From positions 34,737-98,736 of the forward strand of contig VXTR01000064.1 in the NCBI GenBank assembly GCA_009837355.1: a stretch of 64,000 nt of DNA, given 5' to 3'. The DNA comes from Chloroflexota bacterium. Lineage in GTDB: Bacteria > Chloroflexota > Dehalococcoidia > Lucifugimonadales > UBA3495. This document shows, piece by piece, positions 7,975-15,481 of the stretch. A program made the translations under genes and the position numbers. Under the pieces are notes generated by a model that saw nothing but the letters and a program-made list of their open reading frames with translations, was not told the DNA's origin and did not search any database. Each line of letters opens with the position of its first letter. The stretch's first letter is position 1.

Positions 7975-8049
7975 TGGAGCGGAAGACGGGATTCGAACCC
8001 GCGACCTTCTCCTTGGCAAGGAGACGCTCTACCACTGAGCCACTTCCGC
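7975..8049 (-). tRNA. tRNA-Gly (anticodon GCC)
   Basis: On the minus strand, GCGGAAG at the 5' end pairs with CTTCCGC at the 3' end. The D-arm GCTCAGTGGTAGAGC, the anticodon stem-loop CTCCTTGCCAAGGAG with anticodon GCC, and the T-arm CGGGTTCGAATCCCG are all intact. The 3' CCA is encoded (7977-7975), and a T-run follows. Confidence 0.97.
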
Positions 8050-8178
8050 CCAAATTATCCTGGACGCTTCCCCGGAATGGCGCCCAGGGGCAAATTTGAG
8101 AATACACGTTACGCAGTACTTTGGCAATACCTTCTCAGTGAGTGGAGGCGCTTGGCCAGCTCGCCGGGAATCGCAAAA

Positions 8179-8207
8179 TTGACCTGCCGAGTATCGGTTA
8201 CTATAAT
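8179..8207 (+). promoter_or_regulatory. Strong sigma-70-like promoter for the TPP enzyme pair
   Basis: TTGACC at 8179-8184, a 17-bp spacer and a perfect TATAAT at 8202-8207 precede the ATG at 8294 by about 86 bp. It is among the best consensus promoters in the window. Confidence 0.7.
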
Positions 8208-8293
8208 CGGCAAGTCCGAAGTGATAGCGGGTCTTTGCCCACACGGTAGGAGTCGCGATTGCCGGGTTCACTGCGTACGTGAGGAGAACTTTC

Positions 8294-8812
8294 ATGGTTA
8301 CAGAACAGGCAGCAGTCCTTAGCCCCGAGGCTATGGTGGAGGAGTTCCAGAAAAACGGCGTCACCCACGTGGTGACCATTCCCGACAGCGAGACCAACTA
8401 CCTGTATGAGTTGATGAAGGACCAGCCCTGGCTGGATGTAGTCCCGGCCTCCCGGGAAGGCGAGACCTTCGCCATCGCCCTGGGGCTGCTGGTCGCCGGC
8501 AAGACGCCGGTGGTGCTCATTCAAAACACGGGCATGATGGAATCGGGCGACTCTATCAGGGGCATGGTCCTGGACGCCGGGTTCCCGCTGGTGATGGTGG
8601 TGGGTTATCGTGGCTGGAACCGCCACGGGGTCATCACCGACACGGCGGCCCGCTATACTGAGCCGTTCCTCAACGCCTTTCGCATCAACTACTATCTGGT
8701 GGAGCAGGACGCCGACAGCGCGCGTATCTCCACGGCCTTCGAGGAGGCACGGGCCACTAAGCGGCCGGTGGCCATCCTGGTAGGCGACGAATACCACGGG
8801 TTCAACCGATAA
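8294..8812 (+). CDS. Thiamine-diphosphate-dependent decarboxylase alpha subunit (sulfopyruvate/phosphonopyruvate decarboxylase-like)
   Basis: The 172-residue protein is the pyrimidine-binding half of a split TPP enzyme: FQKNGVTHVVTIPDSETNYL, then PASREGETFAIALGLLVAGK carrying the TPP-activating Glu, then VVLIQNTGMMESGDSI. Sulfopyruvate decarboxylase of coenzyme M synthesis (ComD/ComE) and phosphonopyruvate decarboxylases share this layout. The next gene supplies the diphosphate-binding half. ATG at 8294 follows GAGGAG and is preferred over an upstream in-frame GTG inside the ribosome site. No PEP-mutase gene is adjacent (a family member lies at 35.5 kb), so the substrate is open between sulfopyruvate, phosphonopyruvate and another 3-substituted pyruvate. 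Confidence 0.78.
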   Translation: MVTEQAAVLSPEAMVEEFQKNGVTHVVTIPDSETNYLYELMKDQPWLDVVPASREGETFAIALGLLVAGKTPVVLIQNTGMMESGDSIRGMVLDAGFPLVMVVGYRGWNRHGVITDTAARYTEPFLNAFRINYYLVEQDADSARISTAFEEARATKRPVAILVGDEYHGFNR

Positions 8813-8824
8813 CGGAGGCAAAGC

Positions 8825-9415
8825 ATGATTCACGCCGAGGACGTATTCCGCGTTTTCCAGGAACACCGGGGCGATGCCATCGTGATTCCCACCGGCACTT
8901 CCGGTCGCCGCTGGGGAGAGTTCAGCAACAATGAGAACCGGGACCTGAACCTGGGCGGCGCAATGGGTCAAACCACGTCAGCTGCCCTGGGGCTGGCACT
9001 GGGACTGCCCGACGAAAAGGTGGTGCTGTTCGATTCCGAAGGCGCGTTGCTGATGAACATGGGGATCCTGGCTACCATCGCCGGCAAGAAGCCGCAAAAC
9101 TTCTGCCACATCCTGCTGGACAACGAGTGCTACGCCACCACCGGAGGGCAGCCCGTTCCCAACGCGCAGGAGATTAACTACGCCGGCGTGGCAAAAGAGT
9201 CCGGTTACTCCTCTGCGTACAGCTTCGACGACTTGGAAGAGTTCGCCACCAACGTTGAGCAGATAATGCAGGCAACCGGCCCGGTATTCGTGGCCATCAA
9301 GGTTGTGCCGCAGATAGAGAACGAGCCGATAGGTATGCGGGTGCGCCCGCCGACCCGCAGCCGCGCCGAAACCATCCGCGACCTGCAGGGGGAGTTGGGT
9401 ATCGGCGCCGACTAA
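8825..9415 (+). CDS. Thiamine-diphosphate-dependent decarboxylase beta subunit
   Basis: The 196-residue protein is the diphosphate-binding half of the split enzyme: NLGGAMGQTTSAALGLALGL, then the metal/TPP motif from DSEGALLMNMG to LLDNECYATTGGQ, in place of the classic GDG...NN. The C-terminus carries VFVAIKVVPQ. It starts 12 bp after the alpha subunit behind GGAGG, so the two are co-expressed and should form a heteromeric decarboxylase. It converges with the thiolase-like gene, with stops 3 bp apart. Aspartate replaces the first Gly-Asp pair (DSEG rather than GDG), which is known to vary in this group. Confidence 0.78.
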   Translation: MIHAEDVFRVFQEHRGDAIVIPTGTSGRRWGEFSNNENRDLNLGGAMGQTTSAALGLALGLPDEKVVLFDSEGALLMNMGILATIAGKKPQNFCHILLDNECYATTGGQPVPNAQEINYAGVAKESGYSSAYSFDDLEEFATNVEQIMQATGPVFVAIKVVPQIENEPIGMRVRPPTRSRAETIRDLQGELGIGAD

Positions 9416-9418
9416 GGG

Positions 9419-10735
9419 TCAAGAAGGGTACTTGCCCAGCATCAGCCAGCCGCCGCTGCTGGGCGTGGTAAAGGCGCAGAGGGCGGTTTCGGCCCGCACG
9501 GTTACCTGGCGGTCGCCAGCCGTGCCGCGGAGTTGCTCGATGCTGTCGGTGTACATGGCGGTGCGGGTGCGACCGTTGCCCAAGTTGCCGCCGCTGGAAC
9601 TGAATGGGTGGGGACCCTTGACGCTGATGTCGCCGGCGTAGAAGGGCAAGGCTTCGCCCCGCTTGACCCCGTGCCACTGGAAACCCTCCAGGAAGAACTG
9701 GGTCATTATGGAGTAGCCGTCGTAGGGGTTGAAGATGTCCACGTCGGCGGGGCCCAGCCCGGCGCCTTCGTACATACGGGCGGCCTGCTGGTCGGTCCAC
9801 ATCTCCACTTCGTCCAGGTCGGGCTGGGTGGTTCGGAACCGGAAGTTGTGCTGGGAATGGTTGAGGACGTACACCGGCTGGGACTTCAGATCCTGGGCCC
9901 TTTCAGCGGTGGTGAACAGGTAGGCGGCCGAGGCGTTGACGGGACGGTCGCAGTCCCATATGCGTAGCGGCCTTAGAATGTGGCGCGAGCCCCTGTAGTC
10001 TTCCTCCGAAATGGGCTGAACGTTGTGAGTGGCGTTATACCCCCACGGTGTGAGCATCCCATTCTTGTGCTGGTTAGTGACGAAGTGGAACAGGTCGTCG
10101 TGTTCGCCGCCGTATTTCTGCAGGTACTGACGGTGGGGAAAGATGTTGATGAAGTCGTTGCCGCCGTGGTTGCCCCAGGGCACGGTCCATTGGCGCGCTC
10201 CACGGGCGTAGTCTTCGGCGTTCTCGCCGCCCCGGCGATAGCGGCCTTCCAGGTTGCCGGTGGGGTAAATGACCAGACAGGTGGAGCAGACGCCGTCGCC
10301 TACGGCCTGGGAGGCCATGCCCACCATCTCGCCGATGGTCGGCACCCCGGTGGGCGCGAATTTGACGTTATTGAAACCCATAGTGTTGATTAGCCACTGG
10401 GCGTTGATTAGGGTCAGGCCGTACTCCGAGTCATAGGGTGGGTCGAAGTAAGGCCGGGGCGCCCACTGGGAAGCGGTGCCCCCGCTGCCGCCAGCGATGT
10501 GGCTGTCGCAGCAGACTATGCCGTCCACCTGGTCGATGGTAACGCCGGCCTGTTCCATGGCCTTTTCGCAGGCCATGATGGTATAAGCACCCAGGGATTC
10601 ATCCAGCTTTGTCTCATCCCACCGCCGATCCACCGGCGAATGGCCGTAGCCGACGACGGCCACCTTGCCCCGGTGTTCCCACACGCCCAAGCCGTCGCGG
10701 TCTCTCCGCCACTGGAAGTTGTTGCTGCTGGTCAT
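9419..10735 (-). CDS. Thiolase-superfamily protein lacking the nucleophile (lipid-transfer/SCP-x-like)
   Basis: The 438-residue protein has the thiolase-like pattern: KVAVVGYGHSPVDRR, MACEKAMEQAGVTIDQVDGI, then PTGVPTIGEMVGMASQAVGDG where thiolases usually place the catalytic Cys, and a C-terminal NPYDGYSIMTQFFLEGF and SSSGGNLGNGR. No Cys stands at the nucleophile position, as in many thiolase-like partners of DUF35 proteins. A DUF35 gene lies directly upstream on the same strand. Such pairs are known to form acyl-transfer or aldolase complexes acting on CoA thioesters. The exact reaction is not assignable. Confidence 0.75.
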   Translation of the reverse strand: MTSSNNFQWRRDRDGLGVWEHRGKVAVVGYGHSPVDRRWDETKLDESLGAYTIMACEKAMEQAGVTIDQVDGIVCCDSHIAGGSGGTASQWAPRPYFDPPYDSEYGLTLINAQWLINTMGFNNVKFAPTGVPTIGEMVGMASQAVGDGVCSTCLVIYPTGNLEGRYRRGGENAEDYARGARQWTVPWGNHGGNDFINIFPHRQYLQKYGGEHDDLFHFVTNQHKNGMLTPWGYNATHNVQPISEEDYRGSRHILRPLRIWDCDRPVNASAAYLFTTAERAQDLKSQPVYVLNHSQHNFRFRTTQPDLDEVEMWTDQQAARMYEGAGLGPADVDIFNPYDGYSIMTQFFLEGFQWHGVKRGEALPFYAGDISVKGPHPFSSSGGNLGNGRTRTAMYTDSIEQLRGTAGDRQVTVRAETALCAFTTPSSGGWLMLGKYPS

Positions 10736-10787
10736 AGTCCGTCCTCTTGTCGTTTGGCCGCGAGTAAGCGGAAATCTCCAAGAATAG

Positions 10788-11198
10788 CTATTCCACCACC
10801 CGCCATTCGTGTATCAACTGGCCAGGGGCCACTTCCTCGAAGGTAACTTCCACCGCCGCGCCCACCGGCACTTCGTAGGCCGGAACACCGGGCAGGTTGG
10901 AGTAGAAATTCACAGTGGGGTCCAGATCCAACGTCACAAGGGCGAGATTGTAAGGCTGGTCAAGCATTCGACGGTTGAGGCGGCCATCCTCGATGACGAT
11001 GTAAGTAGCGATGTGCCCCTTGCCTTCCACCTCTTTCCACTCCAGATAATCGGCGGAGCCGCACACCTGGCAAGCAGCCTGGGGCGGGTACTGGAGCTTG
11101 TTGCAGGCAGTACAGTTCTGGAGTACCAAGCGCTGTTCGCTCACTGCCTGCCAGAAGGGCTGGCTGAGTTCATCGGGTACAGGGATTACCTTTGGCAT
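10788..11198 (-). CDS. DUF35 OB-fold/zinc-ribbon acyl-CoA-binding protein
   Basis: The 136-residue protein has an N-terminal helix (PDELSQPFWQAVSEQRL), a rubredoxin-like zinc ribbon with Cys29, Cys32, Cys43 and Cys46 (CTAC...CQVC), and a C-terminal OB fold from GKGHIATYIVIED to VTFEEV. The DUF35 family forms complexes with thiolase-like proteins, which fits the gene 52 bp downstream. ATG at 11198 has GGAGA upstream; a longer reading frame runs into the tRNA-Phe terminator region and is rejected. Confidence 0.85.
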   Translation of the reverse strand: MPKVIPVPDELSQPFWQAVSEQRLVLQNCTACNKLQYPPQAACQVCGSADYLEWKEVEGKGHIATYIVIEDGRLNRRMLDQPYNLALVTLDLDPTVNFYSNLPGVPAYEVPVGAAVEVTFEEVAPGQLIHEWRVVE

Positions 11199-11265
11199 TG
11201 CATATCTCCAAGCTGTTGGGCTATCTCGGCAGATACCGCAGCCCCGCGCCGGCGGCCAGAAAACA

Positions 11266-11292
11266 TAAAAAGCGACAAGATCTTGCCGCTTC
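11266..11292 (-). terminator. Rho-independent terminator after tRNA-Phe
   Basis: On the minus strand a hairpin AAGCGGCAAGA / TCTTGTCGCTT, with one G:T pair, is followed by TTTTT. It stands 24 bp past the 3' end of tRNA-Phe and separates it from the DUF35 gene. Confidence 0.8.
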
Positions 11293-11315
11293 GCCCAATG
11301 CAAATCGATGTGATG

Positions 11316-11392
11316 TGGTGCCGAGGGGCGGATTCGAACCACCGACACCGGCATTTTCAGTGCCGTGCTCTACCAGGCTGAGCTACCTCGGC
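11316..11392 (-). tRNA. tRNA-Phe (anticodon GAA)
   Basis: On the minus strand, GCCGAGG pairs with CCTCGGC. The D-arm is GCTCAGCCTGGTAGAGC, the anticodon stem-loop CGGCACTGAAAATGCCG has anticodon GAA, and the T-arm is CGGTGGTTCGAATCCGCC. CCA is encoded (11318-11316). Confidence 0.96.
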
Positions 11393-11564
11393 TAGTCGGG
11401 CTAATATGATAAACGGCATCTGGTAGGGTGTCAATCTGAACTTCGGCCAGCGCCGGAGCGCGTCCCACCGGCCGGTTCAACCAGCCCGACCACAAATAGA
11501 CGATACCGATGAGGATCAACAGGGCGATGATGACGCCCACAACCAGGCATCCGTAGCGGGCCAT
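11370..11564 (-). CDS. Possible small single-pass membrane protein
   Basis: A 64-codon frame starts with ATG at 11564, two bases after the stop of the CocE gene. It encodes MARYGCLVVGVIIALLILIG followed by IVYLWSGWLNRP, a convincing single transmembrane helix with a positive start, then a short soluble tail. The last 23 bases overlap the 5' end of tRNA-Phe on the same strand, which is unusual. No clear ribosome site is visible, but the tight spacing would allow translational coupling. It may be real or a chance open frame. Confidence 0.35.
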   Translation of the reverse strand: MARYGCLVVGVIIALLILIGIVYLWSGWLNRPVGRAPALAEVQIDTLPDAVYHISPTSRGSSAW

Positions 11565-11566
11565 GG

Positions 11567-13327
11567 CTACGCCGCCGGCGCCGGTATGATGGGCAGGCGA
11601 ATCCGCGAAGGGCGCTGGCCGTCGTGGTAAATGGTCTGCATGGCGGGAAGGGAGCCAGTGGCCGACCACGGGTCGCCAGCGGTGTTGAAGTTACGGTCGA
11701 ACCGAGGAAAGTTGCTGCTACTGATTTCCAGGCGGATGCGATGCCCCGCCTTGAAGACATTGCTCGTAGCCACCAAGTCGATGACATACTCTTCCACTGC
11801 GCCGGGTGTAATCGGGCGCGCCTGGTCCGTACCTTGGCGGTAGCGGGCGCGGATGATGCCGTCGGTCAGGCTGCGCGCCGCGCCACAGGGTTCCACGTCC
11901 GCCAGCTTGGCCGTGAAGTCGGTGTCGGCGGCGCTGGTGGCGGCGTAGAGGGTTACCGTCAACGGCCCGGTAACCTCCACATCCGACGCCAGCGGCGGCG
12001 TGGTGTAGCACAGCACATCGCTACGAGCCTCGACCGCACTCTGGTCATACGCACCGCCCGGCACGAAAGACGGGCCACAGCACAGTGGGCCGCCTCGGGT
12101 CGGAACCGGGTCTCGGGGATCATACAGAAACACATCCGTGAACTCATCACCAGACGGTTCAGTGGACAGCGCGCCGTCGCCGTCAGCCGTGTTAGCCTTG
12201 CCGCCGCTGTGCAGGTAGTAGTCGGTATATTCGGCCCGGGCGAGCGGCCATTCCTGCTCCTCCCGCCAGTAATTTTCGCCCATCACGAAGATGCGGACGG
12301 GCGCGTCAGCGTCGGCCGCGTTCCGCTCGCCCTTGAGCCAGTAGTCATACCAACGCAGATGAATGCCGTCAGTGTCGATAGCCGGCCCGGCCGCGGCCAA
12401 ACCGAAGAAAAACTCGCCGGAAATTTCGCCAAAGGGCCCGTGATGCCATGGCCCGACAATCAGGCGCTGTCCGGCCCGTGCCGTAGCGTCCTCAGCCTGC
12501 GCGCGCATACCGACGAAGTTGCGCAGGGTGCCCAACAGAAAAATATCGTGCCAGCCGCCGATGTGCAGGGCCGGCGTAGTGATGTGCGGGTAATGGTCCT
12601 CGATGCGCCAACGCTTCCAGTAGTCATCGCTAATGGAGTGGCGAATCCAGTCGTAGAAATAGTCGGCCAGCGGTGGTTTCAGCTGGGGCAGATCGACTAT
12701 GGGTTGGTAGCGGAATGTGCATTCCAGCTCGTTGAAAGCTGCCAGCAACTCCTCACGTGTCCCCTCAGGCAGTTCGTGGCGGCTACTGATAGCGCCCAGG
12801 TTGGCCATGGTCAGCTGGCGCATCGCCCAGGACAGGGCAAATCCCCAGGCCAGCGCGCCGCCCTGGTAAGTCCAGCCCTCGTAATAGTCCGAGGCAGTGA
12901 TACCGGGAACGATGCAAGTCAGGTTAGGCGGGTTGGTAATCGCGCATAGCCATTGAGTTGCGCCGACGTAGGAACGGCCAAACATACCGACCTTGCCGGT
13001 GCTCCACGGTTGGGCGGCGCACCATTCCACGGTATCGTAGCCGTCGTTGGGTTCGTCCAGGAACGGGTAAAACTCGCCCTCTGAGGCGTAACGGCCTCGA
13101 GTGTCCTGTACGACAATTGCATAGCCGTGGGAAGCGGCGCGCATCACGTCCAGGCTGCCGGTCCGGTTCTGGGTCTTGTCATAAGGAGTCCGTTGGAGCA
13201 GAACGGGGAGCGGCTCCGACACGTCGGGGCGATACACATCGGCGTACAAGGTAACGCCGTCGCGCATCGCAACCGGCACGTTGAACTCGCTGCGGACGCT
13301 TGTGTATGGGCCAATCATATCCGGCAT
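11567..13327 (-). CDS. CocE/NonD family alpha/beta hydrolase (X-Pro dipeptidyl-peptidase S15-like)
   Basis: The 586-residue protein has the CocE layout: an N-terminal alpha/beta hydrolase with VAMRDGVTLYADVYRP, LLQRTPYDKT, VVQDTRGRYASEGEF and the nucleophile elbow GKVGMFGRSYVG (Ser119); a helical cap; and a C-terminal jelly-roll domain with PLTVTLYAATSAADTDFTAKL. Known members are cocaine esterase, glutaryl-7-ACA acylases and X-Pro peptidases, so an ester or amide is hydrolysed. ATG at 13327 follows GGGAGG and lies 10 bp after argF. There is no signal peptide. Confidence 0.88.
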   Translation of the reverse strand: MPDMIGPYTSVRSEFNVPVAMRDGVTLYADVYRPDVSEPLPVLLQRTPYDKTQNRTGSLDVMRAASHGYAIVVQDTRGRYASEGEFYPFLDEPNDGYDTVEWCAAQPWSTGKVGMFGRSYVGATQWLCAITNPPNLTCIVPGITASDYYEGWTYQGGALAWGFALSWAMRQLTMANLGAISSRHELPEGTREELLAAFNELECTFRYQPIVDLPQLKPPLADYFYDWIRHSISDDYWKRWRIEDHYPHITTPALHIGGWHDIFLLGTLRNFVGMRAQAEDATARAGQRLIVGPWHHGPFGEISGEFFFGLAAAGPAIDTDGIHLRWYDYWLKGERNAADADAPVRIFVMGENYWREEQEWPLARAEYTDYYLHSGGKANTADGDGALSTEPSGDEFTDVFLYDPRDPVPTRGGPLCCGPSFVPGGAYDQSAVEARSDVLCYTTPPLASDVEVTGPLTVTLYAATSAADTDFTAKLADVEPCGAARSLTDGIIRARYRQGTDQARPITPGAVEEYVIDLVATSNVFKAGHRIRLEISSSNFPRFDRNFNTAGDPWSATGSLPAMQTIYHDGQRPSRIRLPIIPAPAA

Positions 13328-13337
13328 AATAACCTCC

Positions 13338-14270
13338 CTACGCCAGCAGAAACTCCAACACCGCCTTTTGAGCGTGAAGCCGGTTGTGGGCCTGCTGATA
13401 CGCCACCGATTGCGGGTGTTCCAGCATTCCCGGGGGCACTTCCTCGCCATAGTGAGCGGGCATATCGTGCATAAAGCAGGCTCCCTGCGCGGCCATTTCC
13501 ATCAAAGCGTAATCTACTGTGTAGCCCCGGAACGCGGCCAGCCGCTGCTCCGTTTCCGCTTCATCGCCCATGCTGGTCCAAACGTCAGTGTACACCACGT
13601 TGGCGTCAATCACGGCGTCCTCGGGCCGTACCAAAGGGTGGACGGTGGGACGGGGGCCGTCATTGGCGCGGACGCCCCGGGCGCTGGCGGCTCCAAATAC
13701 CGACTCTTCCAGCTGGTAGCCATGAGGAGCGGCGATAGCGAAGTTCATGCCGACGGCCGGCGCGCCCAGGCAAAGGCTGCGCGCCACGTTGTTCCCATCT
13801 CCGATGTAAGCCAGGTTCAGGCCGTCAGTGTGTCCGTGTGTCTCGGTTATGGTAAGCAGGTCGGCCATGGTCTGGCAGGGATGTTCCACGTCCGACAGGG
13901 CGTTGATGACCGGTACCGAGCCGTATTCCGCCAATTCCACCAGCGAGTCATGGGAATTGACACGGGCAATTACGGCGTCCACGTAGCCGCTGAGCACGCG
14001 CGCAACGTCGGAAACCGGCTCCCGCTTGCCCAGGCCGACCTCTTCCGGCGACATATACAAGCTGAACCCGCCCAGCTCTGCAATGCCAATCTGAAAGCTC
14101 ACTCGGGTGCGCAGTGACGGCTTTTCAAAGAGCAGGGCAACTCGCTTGCCGGCCAGAGGTTGAACTCCGCCTGGGGCTGCCGCTTTCAGCTCAATAGCCC
14201 GGTTTATCAACTGGCGTGTTTCTTCGGCGGAGATGTCGGTGATGGTAAGAAAATCGCGCTTGGCGGTCAT
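13338..14270 (-). CDS. argF: Ornithine carbamoyltransferase
   Basis: The protein (310 residues from ATG at 14270, or 313 from ATG at 14279) joins carbamoyl phosphate and ornithine to citrulline in arginine synthesis. Visible motifs are FEKPSLRTRVSFQ (carbamoyl-phosphate site), HPCQTMADLLT, and YTDVWTSMGDE in the ornithine-binding half. The usual HCLPAHRGEE segment reads HDMPAHYGEE (13452-13469), so the ornithine-loop Cys is Asp. The start at 14270 is preferred because AGGA stands eight bases upstream. The length is normal. It is followed by the CocE gene after 10 bp, although no functional link to that gene is evident. Confidence 0.9.
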   Translation of the reverse strand: MTAKRDFLTITDISAEETRQLINRAIELKAAAPGGVQPLAGKRVALLFEKPSLRTRVSFQIGIAELGGFSLYMSPEEVGLGKREPVSDVARVLSGYVDAVIARVNSHDSLVELAEYGSVPVINALSDVEHPCQTMADLLTITETHGHTDGLNLAYIGDGNNVARSLCLGAPAVGMNFAIAAPHGYQLEESVFGAASARGVRANDGPRPTVHPLVRPEDAVIDANVVYTDVWTSMGDEAETEQRLAAFRGYTVDYALMEMAAQGACFMHDMPAHYGEEVPPGMLEHPQSVAYQQAHNRLHAQKAVLEFLLA

Positions 14271-14313
14271 AGCTCGCATCCTGAACCGGGGTAAAGTACC
14301 GGCCTACTCACGC

Positions 14314-14347
14314 AAAACAGGGGGCAAGTCTCGCAACCTGCCCCCTG
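14314..14347 (-). terminator. Terminator after the NHL-repeat gene
   Basis: A perfect 9-bp stem CAGGGGGCA / TGCCCCCTG with a 12-base loop lies between the NHL gene and argF. On the minus strand it is followed by TTTT; on the plus strand CGGTTTT follows, so it could act in both directions. Confidence 0.75.
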
Positions 14348-14371
14348 CGGTTTTCAGGACTTTCCGGACAT

Positions 14372-15400
14372 TTACAGATTGAACTGCGGGTCCAGATAGG
14401 CGTCGTCCTTGTCATAAATCTGGAGGCGGGAGCGCAGGGTGTCACACACTACCAGGCGGTTGTTGGCCCGGTCGAAGGTGCAGCCCATGGGCATTCGGAA
14501 GGTTCGCTGCTGCTGCTCCAAGTCGGGAACTCGGCGGCGCGCCTTCACCATGTCAGGATTCGCGTCCAGGGACAGGTTGCCCCAGTCGGACACCTCTACC
14601 GCGTCACCAGTCAGATAGGCGATGGGGCGGGTTTCCGCGTCGTAGATGACGATGCGCTCGTTCATCCAGTCAGCCACGTAAACGTCGCCGTCGTTGTCAA
14701 TGGTGACGTCCAGCGGATGGCTCAGCTCACCAGAGCCGGAGCCTTGACTGCCAAAAGTGGCCAGATGCGTTCCGCCAGCAGTGTACTTCTGTACCCGGTG
14801 GTTCCCCCAGTCGGCCACATAGAGGTCGCCGGAGGGGTCTATGGTGATGCCAGAGGGCATTTCCAGGTCGGCCGGGCCGCTGCCCTTGGTGCCGAATCCA
14901 CCGAGGTAGTCGCCGTCGGGGCTGAACTTCTGTACGCGGCTGGTGCGCGAGGATATCACCCAGAGGTTGCCGTCAGCGTCAATTTCCAGGCCGGCAGCGC
15001 CGTTCAGCTGGCCTTCACCGTCGCCGGTTTCGCCCCACTGCTTCTGCAGGTTGCCATCAGCGTCAAAGACGGAAATCTGATTCTTCCACTCATCCGACGC
15101 ATAGACGTTGCCGTCAGCGTCGGTGGTGATTCCGGTGAGCCACTGGAACAGGCTGCCGGAGCCGGCCTGATAGGCGATGCCTTCCCGGCCGAATTCGCCG
15201 ATGTATTCCTGGTCCACCGTGCACTTGGTGATGCGGGCACTGGGATTCTGTTCGCCGGAGCGGTTGGCTACGTAGAGCGTCCCGTCGGGACGGGCAGCTA
15301 CGGCAACCGGCTGGCTGAACCCCATTCCCACCTGAGCGTTCCGGCCAATGTTGTGGCTGTAGAGCCACGCGCGGCCTCCCGCTACGGTGTTCATAGGCAT
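14372..15400 (-). CDS. NHL-repeat beta-propeller protein
   Basis: The 342-residue protein has repeats of the NHL type with D-x-x-G-x-x-Y/W-V/A-x-D: DGTLYVANRSG, DGNVYASDEWK, DGNLWVISSRT, SGDLYVADWGNHRVQKY and DGDVYVADWMNERIVIY. This predicts one six-bladed propeller filling most of the chain. Such proteins bind ligands or act as peptidyl-glycine lyase or lactonase-like scaffolds; no catalytic residues can be named. There is no signal peptide. It lies downstream of the DUF1501 gene on the same strand, 81 bp apart, and ends at the strong terminator. Confidence 0.82.
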   Translation of the reverse strand: MPMNTVAGGRAWLYSHNIGRNAQVGMGFSQPVAVAARPDGTLYVANRSGEQNPSARITKCTVDQEYIGEFGREGIAYQAGSGSLFQWLTGITTDADGNVYASDEWKNQISVFDADGNLQKQWGETGDGEGQLNGAAGLEIDADGNLWVISSRTSRVQKFSPDGDYLGGFGTKGSGPADLEMPSGITIDPSGDLYVADWGNHRVQKYTAGGTHLATFGSQGSGSGELSHPLDVTIDNDGDVYVADWMNERIVIYDAETRPIAYLTGDAVEVSDWGNLSLDANPDMVKARRRVPDLEQQQRTFRMPMGCTFDRANNRLVVCDTLRSRLQIYDKDDAYLDPQFNL

Positions 15401-15481
15401 AGTTATTTCCTCCCCATGCTTTTCGTTGGCAGTGGCGGCGCAGTCTCACGATTGCGCCGCCGATATGGCTTTGCCGGAAGC

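Noticed and set aside
11624-12949. Long plus-strand frame opposite the CocE gene
   Set aside because: It is the antisense shadow of a gene with clear family motifs; codon structure follows the minus-strand gene.
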